Source: Phaffia rhodozyma (Eukaryota; Basidiomycota; Tremellomycetes; Cystofilobasidiales; Mrakiaceae). Taken from it: a stretch of DNA of 64,000 bases. Every line of letters starts with the position of its first letter. The first letter of the stretch is position 1. The stretch is taken from the NCBI GenBank assembly GCA_014706385.1, contig JACGZH010000009.1, positions 1,116,001 through 1,180,000 of the forward strand, given 5' to 3'. Shown here one piece after another: positions 1 through 11,418 of the stretch. The position numbers and the translations under genes were made by a program. The notes under the pieces are model-generated. The model worked only from the letters and a program-made list of their open reading frames with translations, was not told the origin of the DNA and did no database searches.

Positions 1-411
1 ATCTATCCTTTGTTGTTCATCATTCTTCTTTTCCTTCCTTGCGGTTGTTTCTTCTGATTCATTTATTCGTAGACACGTTTTTGTCTGGTTTTTGCAGATA
101 CCCTTCTCTTCGTTTCTTCATACTCTACCTGATAAGCTTCTCTTTTCTCTCTCTCCTGTATTTTATCGTTATGATTGATTCCCTTCCTAATGGTCTTGCC
201 CTGATTCTTTTGGGGGTGTTCTTCTGCATCAATCTTTGGGAGATGCTCTTTCTGATCCTCGGGTAACAAGACAACGTTCAGATGAATTACATATGATCAT
301 CCAATACCTAAGAACCATCCTTCAAAAATGAGAAGACAGCATAGATGGCATGTTCTTACATACAGATGGAGTAGAGAAGTTGAAAGGAAACGAAAAGAGA
401 GAAGAAGATGC
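1..411. other. Window edge, no gene recognised
   Basis: Pyrimidine-rich sequence downstream of the GST-like gene's stop. The short open frames here have no coding look and match nothing I recognise. It may hold the 3' untranslated region of the neighbouring gene or of one outside the window. Confidence 0.4.
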
Positions 412-1829
412 TCAGACGATTTCGAGCTTCTTGAAGCTCTCCCGGCTAGTCCAGGACTCGTAGTAGCCCTTGACAGACTTGTCCAGAGGCTTGCCAGTAA
501 GCTTCTCAACACCTTCAACTCCTCCGCCAGAGGTTATGATTCGAGCCAACCAAGCGATCACATGGACTGTATTGAAAAGTGAAGAGACATACATGTCAAT
601 TCGACATTTCGATTATCAAACCTGATACACGCTCTATATGGTATTTAAGAGAAGGTATAGAGAGAACGAGGAAGACGAACAGTCAACTTCGCCAGGAGTG
701 TTCCCAGCGAAAAATGTTCCTTTCCTATCGTTCTGGAGGAATTTGACAAGATCACCACTCAAGAAGGATCCAATGTTGCTCCAGAGCTTCTTCCCTTTAG
801 CATAGTACTCTTTGAGTTCCTCGTCCGAGGCTTCACCAGAGTAAATTCTTTAGGGATTGATCAGAGGAAATGATTCTCCGAATCGGTTAGAAAACACACG
901 TTGATATGCATTTTTGAGAAAGGACAAACTAACTTGACAAAGTACGAGTTGTACTTGATCTTCTCCTCGTAAAAGTTTTTGAACTCGGGAGGAGAGGACT
1001 TGGCGTATTTCTCCAAAGCCTCTGTTTCATGCCAAGTTAGTATATATAGTTAGCATCAGGAAACTTTGTTAGAGGACAATCGAAGAGAATGATAGGGAAA
1101 TAAATGCAAGAACTACTAACGTTGTCGACCATTCCAGAATTGACCAGGCAGATCACTCCCCTTCGCCTTTCGAGACTCATCGTCTACCGCATACCCAAGT
1201 AGAGCATCATTCGGGTCTATTTGATCGGAATGCACGGCTTCGATCACATTAGGTGAGGATGGTTCAAGGGTAATTCGCTTTGGTGAATTGGCCACTAGGT
1301 ATTTAACAACTTTCTATCCCTCCAAAAACACGAACAAGAAATGTATCCGTCCCCAGCGCAGAATAAACCCTCAATAACGATATCAGAATTTTCGAACTTG
1401 TAGCTTCTTCTTGCTAAGAGATCATAGCAGCAAGATAAGCAACAGAGATCGAAGACAGAGACTCACAAATGTCGAATCGAGGACTTCTCCCTGGAGGTCA
1501 ACCAGCGCAGGAACGGTTCCCTCCTTTGCGAGCTTCAAGTAAGATGGATCAAAATTCGCTCCTTCTCCGAGAGGAAGACTGTGGAGGTCGAGGTCTTTCT
1601 TGAGATCGTATCCGAGTTCCTCAATCGCCAATCGAGGCGCAGTCGACCATGCGGATCCCTCAAAGCTGTTCGTAAATGATGATGTAGATATAGGAGATTA
1701 GGTACCATGTGGTAGCGGACGAAAGAGAACGAAATTGAAGCCTATAAAGATGGTGCAACAAAGAAGGAGAACAGAAAGCCGACGGACGTACAAGTAAAAC
1801 GCAGGCTTGGCAGAGTCGGTGGATGTCAT
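412..1829 (-). CDS. Glutathione S-transferase-like protein
   Basis: A spliced minus-strand gene starting at ATG 1829-1827 (MTSTDSAKPAFY) and ending at TGA 414-412. The first intron joins so as to read FYFFEGSAWSTAPRLAIEEL, followed by GTVPALVDLQGEVLDSTF. That is the thioredoxin-like GST N-terminal domain, with substrate entry near the start and the conserved cis-proline region (TVPAL). Later exons give a helical C-terminal domain containing LEKYAKSSPPEFKNFYEE, DEELKEYYAKGKKLWSNIGS and GTFFAGNTPGEVDC, the last resembling the 'F.G..P..AD' segment of GST C-terminal domains. The final exon reads VIAWLARI to SFKKLEIV. There are about five or six introns, and those around 1040-1420 are placed less surely. 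By family it would conjugate glutathione to electrophiles or act as an etherase-like enzyme in the cytosol. The exact subfamily and substrate cannot be told. It is tail to head with the KGD1 promoter-distal end. Confidence 0.75.
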
Positions 1830-2358
1830 TATTAGGTTGTGGGAAAGATATGGTAAGTTGATGGGATGTGTAAGATGGACGAGATGAAGATGAAAGAAGA
1901 AAAGGTCGAAAGGTCAAAAGGTATCGGGTGGAGGTTTTATAAGATGGTTAGTTGCGCAATGACAAAGCTCATTTGACCATATAACGTCATCGAACGAAAA
2001 CCGAGTCGATTAATCGTTCTTCCCACGTTTGCATGGAAAGTACGGCTGACATATTTGGAAACTTATTCGTTCGAGAAGCGTAGATATAAAGAAGAAGAAC
2101 AATGACCATGCTGATATTTGAGGCAATATGGATTGAGAGGAAGGGAGAAAGAAGAAATAAAGTAGAGTAATGATGCCGAGAAGAGAGAAAAAGGAAGAAA
2201 TGAGGATAAACACAGCTCATCTTTCCCATCATTCATCCCTCCACCTCCCTCACATTGCTCGAATATTATTACACGATTAGAAAGAACCCATAACGGGCCC
2301 AGACAGACGAAACGGAGGAGGAAGTGAAGACATGGGTAACAACTGGTATGAGTCTCGC
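1830..2358. other. Intergenic region, GST promoter and KGD1 3' flank
   Basis: Upstream of the GST-like gene and downstream of the KGD1 stop. It is purine-rich on the plus strand around 2080-2200. I see no further gene. Minus-strand frames here are pyrimidine-derived low complexity. Confidence 0.5.
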
Positions 2359-5300
2359 TTAATCAGTCAAAGACAAGTCGTACGCCTGATCCAAGAAGGC
2401 CTTGATCTCGGCCAAATGGATCGACTTCTTTCCGGTTGCAGGCGAACTGCTTGGGTTTCGACCGGCGTACAACGGCGTTCGGTGCTTGTGGTGCTCGGTG
2501 TTCTTGAAAGCGGTGAACAATCGAGGCTGGACGTACGACCAAGCTCCGGCGTTCAGAGGCTCCTCCTGACACCAAAGAATATCAGCGTTAGGGAACTCGT
2601 CAAGGTAAGGCGTCACCAAATCGTAAGGGAAGGGCGAGATCTGCTCGACTCGGCAAAGTACGACATTGTTGATCTTTCGCTCGTCTCGCTCCTTGAGCAA
2701 GGTCTGGTAAACCTGTCCGGAACAGAGGATAACTCGCTTAACTTCCTCCTTGGGGGCAATCTCGGTCGAGACCTCGGGAATGAATCGCTGGAAGAGCGAG
2801 TCACCAGTGAAGTCTTCCAGGTTCGATCGCGCGTTGGGATGTCGGAGAAGGTTTTTCGAGAAGAACAAGATTAGGGGCTTTCGGAAATCTCGGTGAACCT
2901 GTCGTCGAAGGACGTGGAAATAATTGGAGGGGGTAGTTGGGTAGACAACCTGAAGGTTGCAGTCCTGGTGCTGTCTCTCCACCATGTTGGCATCCGGGAA
3001 GACGTTCGGGTGATCATCACACAACTGAAGGAATCGCTCGATTCGACCGGAGGAGTGTTCCGGACCCTGACCGTCGTATCCGTGGGGAAGGGACATAACC
3101 ATGCCGGTTCGCTGAACCCACTTTCGCTCACCGGAAGCGATGAACTGATCAATGATGACCTGGCAACCGTTAGCGAAATCTCCGAACTGAGCCTCCCACA
3201 TGGTCAATGAATCAGGTGAGACGAGAGAGTAACCCAACTCGAAACCAAGAACTCCGAACTCGGAAAGATGCGAGTTGCAAACGGTGAATTTAGCCTGATC
3301 ACTTCCCAAGTGGTTCAACGGGATGTACTGGGTCTCGTTCTCCTGATCATGAACAACCGCGTGTCGCTGGGAGAAGGTTCCTCGCTCAACATCCTGACCG
3401 GAAACTCGGACATGGATCTTCTCGAGAGCGAGCGATCCAAAAGCGAGAGCTTCGGCGGTCGACCAATCGATGTTCTTACCCTCATCAACGGTCTTTCCTC
3501 GACCAGCTAAGATTCGGGCGAGGTTCTTGTGAGGAACGAAGTCCTTGGGAAACGTGGAGATTACCTTTCCGATGTTCTTCAAGGTCTCCTCGTCCTTTCC
3601 GGTAGGTCGAACGGGAAGGACAACCTCAGCGAGGGCTTTCGGGGTCGGGAATCCGTCCCAGGAGGACGAGAGCCACTCCTTGGGAGAAGGCTTGTAATCC
3701 TTGGAACCCTCGTGAGCCTTCTCAAGCATGGACCACACCCACTCCTTGTGATCGGCGACCTCCTTGGCGGTGAAGGTACCCTCCTCAACGAGCTGGTCGA
3801 TGTACTTTTGAAGGATCGGCTTCTGCTCTCCAATCTTCTTGTACATTCTTGGTTGGGTGAAAGAAGGCTGGTCGGTCTCATTATGACCGTACTTTCGGTA
3901 GCAGACGATATCAACCACGACATCCTTCTTGAACTCCGCTCGCCAGTCAGCAGCGAGCTGACAGACGAAGGTAACAGCCTCGGCGTTGTCTCCGTTGACG
4001 TGGAAGATAGGAGCATCGATCGATTTGGCGATATCGGAACAGTAAGGAGTAGACCTAGAGAATCGGGGGTCGGTGGTGAAACCAATCTGGTTGTTCACGA
4101 CGATGTGGATAGTTCCTCCGGTACCGTAGTTAGGAAGCGAGTGCATACCCATCGACTCGTAGACAACACCCTGACCGGCGAAAGCGGCATCTCCGTGAAG
4201 AAGAATACCTATGGCGGTATCGTGCTTGTCGTCACCCTCGAAGTGCTGGATAGCTCGGGTCTTACCAAGCACGACGGGGTCTTCGGCCTCGAGATGCGAA
4301 GGGTTGGCAACGAGTGACAGTGAGACCTTCTTTCCGGATGGCGTAGGTCGGACGTAGTTGGCTCCCAAGTGATATTTGACATCTCCTCCTCCAGAGTCGT
4401 CGTCACTAGCAGCTCCCTTGCTGAAGAGATGAAGGAAATTATCAAGAAGGCAAAGTAAGAGAAGAGCACCGAATCAGCTCGGTTCAGGGCGTGCATTGGT
4501 CGGTGTTTTAGTAAACAGAACTGAGAATTCTGGCTTACAATTCGTTCAAAATAGCCTCGATAGGTTTCCTGATGACATTGGCGAGCACATTCAATCGCCC
4601 TCGGTGAGGCATGCCCATGACGACAGATTTGACGCCCTGGTCGACACTGGTGTCGATCATGGCTTTCATACCAGGAATCAAACTCTCACAACCCTCAAGA
4701 CCGAATCGCTTCTCATTGGGGAATTTGGAAGCAATGAAGGACTCGAACGAGTCAGACCACATCAGACGGTCAAGAATCATTCGCTTCTCTTCAACAGTGT
4801 AGTTCCACGGCTGGGGAAGCTCGACTCGAGATCGGATCCAGTCACACTGCTTCTTGTCGGGAATATGGACGTATTGGATACCAATGTCCTTGCCTGTGAC
4901 CAAGAATGTAAAAGGTTATCAGAACACTGTAGTTGATAAGAATTGTATTGAAAATAGAATATGGATACGTACAGTAGATTCGGTTCATAACCTTGATGAT
5001 TTCTCCGAGAGTCATCTTGGTCTTTCCGGCGGCAGCAAAACTAGGAAGAATACCGGGACCAAGAGTGAACTGTTGTAGTGGCAGTCAGATTGCCAAAGAG
5101 GTTTGTCAACATTAGATATCCATTCGACCCGAGAGATCAAATACAATCGAACCTCTTTGTTTAGATCGGCTTCGGACCAGCCGTAATAGCTAAGGTCGAG
5201 CTCGGCCGGTCGGACAGTGCTCAAATCAGCATCCATGATGCCGAGGGGGTCTAGGGTGGCAGTGTGGTGACCTCGGACCTGGTAAGCTCGAACAAGAAGC

Positions 5301-6221
5301 TGGACCTTAAGATGGTCCGAAAGCTGCGAGGCATCTCCGTTCTGAAGACTTGGGGCGAGGGTAGCGGGGTGAGAGTTATCAAGTGAGGCAGGTCCTCCAG
5401 ATCCAGGAGGAGGGTTGAAAGCCTGGGCGGAAGGAAGGCCTCCGTCGAGGCCAGCAAAGTAGACAGCCCATGATTTGTGTACGGAGGAGGGATCCTAAAG
5501 AAGGGCAGTGAAGATTAAAGAGTTTGTCAGTACAAGATAAAAAGAGAGAGAAATGTTGTTATTATTTTTTTCAAGATGGAAAAGCGAGAACAGTGAGACT
5601 AACCTCTTTCCAGGCTCGGTACATTCTATCATCAGACACGGAAAGCAAAACGAGGATGAGTTAGAATGTCTGTATGACAAAGGAGACGAGAATCATTTGA
5701 TGGTATTCGAATCATGATTTGGTCCAATGGTGATGCTCCGAGTGACGAAAGGAATGCCTATGGATCTCTCACTGAGACCCGGGTTTTTCCGGTCCTTCTG
5801 GTTCGTTAAAAACCCCCTCCAAGTGGAGGGTGTTGATCGTTATACGGATCACAAAATCAAAACGAAAGGAGCACTCTGGCGAGGCAGCGATGATGGAATG
5901 GAACCAGAGTCGCAGTCCATCATACTTTCAAGGAATGCGATCTCAACAATATAGAGGAATAGGAAAAAAAAACTCCACTTCCGACCATAGATCGAAAATG
6001 ACCGAAGAAAGGGCGATAAAACGACCAGGCAGAACAACAGAAACATTATGGACTCACTCTGAGGTGTAATATGAGTTGTTGCTGGTCGCAAAGTTGTCAT
6101 GAGGGGATGGGGATGGTGCGGTCGCATACCTGGCCTTGAGAGCGAGAGCAGGTCTTGATGAGACCGACGAGACTGTGGGCCTGAGAGCCCTGAGTGACGA
6201 AGGTTGGAATCGTCGAAGCAT
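2359..6221 (-). CDS. KGD1: 2-oxoglutarate dehydrogenase E1 component, mitochondrial
   Basis: Thiamine-diphosphate-dependent E1 subunit of the TCA-cycle 2-oxoglutarate dehydrogenase complex. It starts at ATG 6221-6219 with an Arg/Ser-rich presequence ([19 protein letters not shown]), a mitochondrial targeting signal, then NDxF/YY..EMYRAWKEDPSSVH, the conserved N-terminal E1 segment. A very short exon near 5610-5631 carries MYRAWKE. Further exons carry [13 protein letters not shown], [13 protein letters not shown] and [10 protein letters not shown]. The ThDP/Mg site is GDAAFAGQG followed by NNQIGFTT. The large last exon (to TAA 2361-2359) holds the transketolase-like C-terminal half with [19 protein letters not shown] and the end [13 protein letters not shown]. 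Total about 1000 residues, the normal length for the family. There are about seven exons, with introns clustered in the 5' half. The neighbours are unrelated. It probably shares the 650-base upstream region with the divergent gene at 6873. Confidence 0.97.
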
Positions 6222-6872
6222 GGCTTCCGAAGTTTTGGAGGTGGAAGAGGAAAGGAGGTGGAAGAACGAAGAACAGAGCGTTAAGAATGGAGGGAACGGT
6301 GGAAGAAAGGATACACAGCGATGGTGTTGAGGAAAGAGAACTGTTCAACAGAGACGTAAAGGAAACGGACCAAAAAATGAGAGGAAAAAGGGACCGGCGG
6401 ATCTAGGAACAGGAGCGGTTGACTCACGGTCCTGCTCGGATTTACTCGGTCGCTAGACCTGGGTTCAGGTTACACGTGCATTTTAAGGCTTAGTCAGCAT
6501 CTGAATTCAACAAACCACGCAACGTCATTGGTCCTGAACACAGACCATGCAACAACTGCTGCTTAGTCATTGAATCACCATCACACGTATCAGTTAGGGT
6601 TATCCGCTCATGTCATCATCCTCCTTACCCTCAACTCTTGCCGACGCAACCCGGTGAGGAAAAGGCTGACGACATCACCCGCTCGAGATTCTCAATGGTA
6701 TGCGTTAAAAGCACAAGGCCATCTTGTGTCTCTTTGCCTTTCTCCTTCCTTCTTTTCTTTCTTTCTTTAGGAAAATCATAAGCAACCCATCTAAAAGAAT
6801 TCAAAGACTCTTCTTACATACATCTCTTCATCCATTCATCTGCCTGTCTGACTAGTTATCGATCAATCAGCC
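6222..6872. promoter_or_regulatory. Divergent promoter region between KGD1 and the 6873 gene
   Basis: About 650 bases between two divergently transcribed genes, so it must hold both promoters. It contains purine-rich KGD1 5' leader sequence (6230-6400) and a CACGTG-type core near 6472 (tacacgtgca). No clear TATA box was found. The role of individual motifs is inference only. Confidence 0.4.
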
Positions 6873-7780
6873 ATGGACGTCCGATCTCGACTGAATGCTA
6901 AGCAACAAGTTAGCTCTGCATGTTTCTGATCTGCTCAATCTTCGCTATGCTTACCACCCTTAGTCTCACTCCTTCATCTAACAGGCCTATTTGGACCTCG
7001 CAGAATCACATTACTCTAAAGATCTCGAGCCATCAGATCGGGAAGCCTTGAAGAAGGCGGCTGGCAAAGTCAGAAAGTATGTGTCTTCTTTCCCTAGGCT
7101 TTCTTACAGGCTCTGACATGTTATCAATTTTATCTCCGAAATTAATCCCTCCATTCCCTTACCTACAGCCATGTATTCGTCGGAGGTCTTGTTGGATCCG
7201 CCGTTGGTCTGGCCCTTGCCTGGAGAGGTCGAGTCGGGATTCACCGAGCGCTCGTAACCCTTAGACAAGCTCCCAAGCCCGTGGAGATCATCATGGAATC
7301 TGGCGAGCATGGTCCGTCTTTTTCTATGATATACCTGCACATTATAAGACAGACAGAAGCTCATGAACCTTTGTCTTGGATAATATATAGTTCAAGTGTC
7401 TAAGGAAGTTTACAAACGACAATTTTCGGAACCGGGACCCTTGACCACCTTCCTTTCTACGTTCATCGTCTCAACCTTTGGCGTGAGTCATCCTTTTGTT
7501 ATCGGACTATCTTTCTTTGACCTCTGAACAAGCTATTTATGTATGGGTGTCCTGACCAAGACTGTTTGACTTGGCTATGCAGCTTTTGGTCGGCACAAAT
7601 GTTGCCCTTCTAACCGGGACTAGCTCCGCCAAGAAAGTCGTTATCCAGGAAGCCAACGTTGAACGAGTCAAAGCCGCCTACCGAGGGTTTCAGATCGATA
7701 TCCTCAAGAAAGAACTAGAAGATCTCGAGTCTGGGAAGCCACAGCAAAAGTTTGGCTGGGGAGGAGCCTTTGAATTGTAG
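6873..7780 (+). CDS. Small unknown protein with two hydrophobic segments
   Basis: Five-exon gene starting MDVRSRLNAKQQ and ending WGGAFEL at TAG 7780. Introns begin at 6909, about 7079, 7312, about 7481 and end at consensus AGs, and the frame is maintained across all of them. The spliced product is about 186 residues. A soluble start (AYLDLAESHYSKDLEPSDRE) is followed by a glycine-rich hydrophobic helix (HVFVGGLVGSAVGLALAW), a basic loop, a second hydrophobic stretch (LTTFLSTFIVSTFGLLVGTN) and a charged C-terminal helix (ANVERVKAAYRGFQIDILKKELEDLE). This suggests a small two-pass membrane protein, perhaps of an internal organelle. I do not recognise the family. It is divergent from KGD1 and upstream of another unknown gene on the same strand. 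Confidence 0.7.
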
Positions 7781-8177
7781 AAAGTCTTTTCTTTTTTTCA
7801 TCTCAACAAACTAATCCTTTTTATCTCATGAGCTCTATATACTTCTGTTTGTGTCGCGCTGTGATATATGATTTGTCTCTCGATAAATGTATGCATCATA
7901 TGTTCAGGTAGTTCGCTTGGCTCCCTATCTTTCTCAAAACGTCTCTTCTTCATAATTCTTCATAGCCATCAGGAGGTTTGTTCTCACTTTGCATTCTGCT
8001 AAGATCCTTCCAAATCACGCGGATCTGACACGCCTATCACGCCGCGTGATTGAGGAATCATCATCGAAGATAAATGGCGATATGACGCGTCGGGCACGTC
8101 CAGACCAATAAGAACTGTTTGTCTGACCTCCGACCTCAACCTCGACCTCGACCTCAACCTAGACATTCACTCGGCGC
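7781..8177. other. Intergenic region between two plus-strand genes
   Basis: Holds the 3' flank of the small membrane protein gene and the promoter of the next gene. Around 8020-8050 are two close copies of a CACGC/GCGTGA-like motif in inverted orientation (tcacgcggatctgacacgcctatcacgccgcgtgat), and around 8125-8160 there is a CGACCTC tandem stretch. There is no gene. Confidence 0.4.
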
Positions 8178-9333
8178 ATGCAATACACTTTCCGGCTTGT
8201 ACCTCGTTTGACGATTCAAAACTCTTCTCAAGTATGCTCAACACGGATTCTTACTCTCTCTTCGATCTCAAAACGATCGTATCACCCGTCTCTGTGTTCA
8301 TCCAACCAAGGTTCGACCTCGACGTCTACGACTAAGCCTTCGTCTGCGGAAGGAGTTATCATCTCGGAACTGCAGATTCAAGGAGGACAAGATCGGCTGA
8401 AAAAGAGAACCTCGAGCATTAAATTGAATATACCTGTCTTGAATTTGAAAGACCTCGACTCCCTAGCATCTATCAGTATTGATGGGAGAAGTATATCTGT
8501 TAGTCTCTCGTTCATATCCGGTTATTTCAGAAATCAAGGAAAACTCCTGGTACATCGCTTGATAGAAATATGATATCGATCTTTCAAAGTCTACAGGTCT
8601 TCCTAAGAAAAAGAAGGTACCTCCCAAAAAGTCTCCAACAGACGCTCTCGAGAGTGTATCTATACTCAACGACAAGCTTTCCAATACACGCGCCCTTCGG
8701 ATATTCAAAGACTTCAAGAGGGATCTCACTGAACTTGCCAACAAATGCAACAGTCCAGCTCAGCATCCAAACTACAAGGATCTGAACAAGATGTTTCGAG
8801 ATTGCTTGAATGCAATATATTTAGACTCTGCACCAGACCAGAAGAAGAATCTCAAACTGTTAGAGCTGTTGAGACAAAGGAGCATCATCATCTACGGGGG
8901 GAAAGTTTCAACAGGAATCGATCCAGCTATCGCTACACGGATTGCCTCAATATCTGATGTGAAAGAGCTTCAACCGGTTCTTATCCTTACTCAGTCTGGT
9001 TCACCGGGTTTTCAATGGAGTCTTGGATCAGAGCCTCCGATTGTAGATTCAACCGACAACCCGTCACCACCATCTTCCTCTTCCTCCTCGTCATCTGATT
9101 CGACACCGCTACCATCACTAGATCTACCAAAAAAGATTTGCGTACAGCTTCCTGCAGATTGTCCCTACATAATCATCTTTCTAACCCGTTCGTCAGCTCG
9201 AGAAACCTACGTCCAGGACTTCAACTCTCTACCTGAGAATATCGCGGACCAAACGTATGCTGGGATTGACTCAATCACATACGAAAGATTTCTTCTGAAT
9301 TTTTGGCTTACACCAAAACCAGACAAAGTTTGA
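8178..9333 (+). CDS. Unknown protein, probably mitochondrial
   Basis: Two exons: 8178-8490 and 8597-9333. The intron is 8491-8596 (GTATAT...CTACAG), and splicing gives an AGT serine codon followed by LPKKKKVPPKK. The product is about 350 residues. The N-terminus (MQYTFRLVPRLTIQNSSQVC...SKRSYHPSL) is basic, hydroxylated and free of acidic residues, which fits a mitochondrial presequence ending near RSYHP. The body has a helical region (ALRIFKDFKRDLTELANKC) and a C-terminal alpha/beta region with IIIYGGKVSTGIDP and CPYIIIFLTRSSARE, and a serine/proline-rich insert near residue 270. I do not recognise the family and assign no function. The start is the first ATG in a frame open to the intron. 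Confidence 0.7.
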
Positions 9334-10021
9334 TTAGATGATGTATTTCTGTATGGAACATCATCGATCTATTTGATCGAAAGAGCACCAACTATAAATG
9401 AGCAACTTCTACACAGACCTACAGACCCGTCCAAGATTACAGATAGTTCCATTCCTTGAATCCTGGTAATCTGTCACATCCCACGTTTCCTTTTGCCGCA
9501 TACCTCCGTTGATGTATTTTTAGTCTATCCAATGACTTTCAGACAACACAGAACACACGATTGGATCTTCCTGATCATATGCTTGTCTACATTTCTCTTC
9601 GACCGCGTTGTGCGTCTATGAAGAATGTTTCCTCCCACAGCTTGTCAGTTTCTTTGCGTAAACTCTCAGTCGATTCTTCGGGGTGTTTTCTCTGTTTCTG
9701 ATGCTGGATTCGGACAAAGACAAGGAACCAGGATTTGGCAGAGTCACAGTAGACAAAGGTTGGTTGAACCTTAACTCAGGAAAGAGGAAAAGGAAACGAG
9801 AAAAAAAAGGAACACATCGATCTGCGATCCATTGAGAATAAAAACAAGACACACGACCCTCCTCCTCTGCCTCTTCGACCTCGTACTCTCACCATTCACC
9901 GCCCCCCTTGTTCCCAGTTTCACAGCCCCTCTTCCTCCATGTTTCCCAAAGGTTCTCAACAGACAAGAAACAGAGATAAAAAGAGGAAGACAGAGATGAA
10001 GAAACAGTGCGAATAGAACGT
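9334..10021. other. Convergent intergenic region
   Basis: Between the 3' ends of two convergent genes (the unknown gene at 8178 and ATP synthase subunit e). Only short, unconvincing open frames are present. No RNA gene or repeat is seen. Confidence 0.45.
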
Positions 10022-11075
10022 TTAGGCCTTGGCGGTCTCCCCGGCAGCCCAGTTGATGAGGGCTTCTAAGTCGAACCTGTGAAGAGAAAGATACGATATG
10101 CACACGTAGGAGGTTAGAAGAAAAATAAGTATGTTCAGTCTTTTTAGCCAGTGGATAAGCATAAGGAGTTGAGAAGAGAGAGAACATACTTGGGATCTTC
10201 CGGGTCTCGGATGGGTCCATCTAGAGTGAAAACGTCATCATGCGAGAGACGAAGAGAATGGGTAAGGAGAAATATGAGAATGTTGATTCGCCCCGTATGA
10301 GGAATATCAGAAGATATAGAAGATACAGAGATCAGTTTATGGGTTTCCGGAACGTAGGAAATATTGTATGAGAAAGAAGACAACAAGGACAATCTTGAGG
10401 CATAGACGGCGAAGGCATCTTGACCCAAGTAACGATTTTTAACCAAAGATCAACCCAATTCCAGATTTTGTCATTGGAACGACGCCAACGATTTCTAAGC
10501 TCGTCCAACCCTGTTCTTTCCTTCTACCTCTCGAGACGTGATGGCGAGATCACCAAACTGAGCATCTTTCCTAAGTTGTCCCAGCAACACGCACAACACA
10601 CACATACGAGATCTAATAGGAAAAAAAGAAGTTTCTTAAGAGGAAAAGACCTAGAAAGAGAACGCACCATCCTGCTTCTTGCCCTTGCCGGACTGCTGAA
10701 CCTTCCAAGCCTCCTGGGCCTTCTCGAGAAGCGACTTTTGGTCGTGCTCCTTCTGAAGCTCGTGCGCGATGTCGTGCTGCTTCTGAAGGGTCTGTCGGTG
10801 GACAATTCCGTAGAAAAGACCGGTGAAGAGGGCGGTATGTCGGAGAACCTATTTTGCGAGATCGAAGAGCGAGACAAGTGGTAGACAATAAGCAAAGAGA
10901 AGGAAATCAGGTGAAGATGGATGCCAAAGAGGGAGAGGTGGGAAAGGAAAAACCCGCGGAGAAAAAAAAAAGAGGAGAAGAAAAAAGTCAGTGCCAGAAA
11001 AAGACGACCGAGTATGTTTGATGGTGAATCATGCAGGAGGTGCCCAGAACGTACGTTGATCGTTGGAGAGACCAT
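10022..11075 (-). CDS. ATP21: F1Fo-ATP synthase subunit e, mitochondrial
   Basis: A small spliced gene, four exons. ATG 11075-11073 begins MVSPTIN, then an intron with donor GTACGT. The main exon (about 10670-10858) reads VLRHTALFTGLFYGIVHRQT and LQKQHDIAHELQKEHDQKS. Exon three gives DGPIRDPEDPK, and the last exon FDLEALINWAAGETAKA with TAA at 10024-10022. The spliced product is about 94 residues, the usual size. It has the single N-terminal membrane helix with a glycine motif (TGLFYG) that in this family mediates Fo dimerisation, followed by a coiled-coil tail facing the intermembrane space. Subunit e stabilises ATP synthase dimers at cristae rims. The assignment rests on overall pattern and size, so confidence is good but not absolute. 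Yeast aliases are TIM11 and ATP21. Confidence 0.85.
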
Positions 11076-11418
11076 TTTGGAAGGAGAATCGAACGGAAAC
11101 GAAAAAAGAATAGAGAAAGAAAGAGAAGGGAGGAAGGAGTACAAAAGAAAGAGAGTCCTAGCCGGATGGAGAACGGAGCAAGACGAAGAAACTAAACGAG
11201 GGAAGAGCCGAAACGATGTAACCATCCACTTTACCGATGCGTAACCATCTTCGAGGGCAAATGTGTGAGCTTGTATTTTCTAATGTAAACCTTGCTTGCT
11301 TAACTACTTTCTCCACCTTCCTATCAAAGATAAACAAGTCCATGGAGAGAAAAAGCACATTGATACAACCACATTTAATTAAGGTCAGAGGAGCTCAAGG
11401 TGTATCGCCATGCATCGA
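11076..11418. other. Intergenic region between two minus-strand genes
   Basis: Subunit e promoter and VPS23 3' flank, both on the minus strand. It includes a TTAATTAAG stretch near 11376. Nothing else is recognised. Confidence 0.4.

Noticed and set aside
3529..4317. 262-codon plus-strand open frame, and a 180-codon one at 2332-2874
   Set aside because: Both are antisense to the strongly conserved KGD1 coding exon. Codon bias on one strand commonly leaves such shadows, and they resemble no protein.
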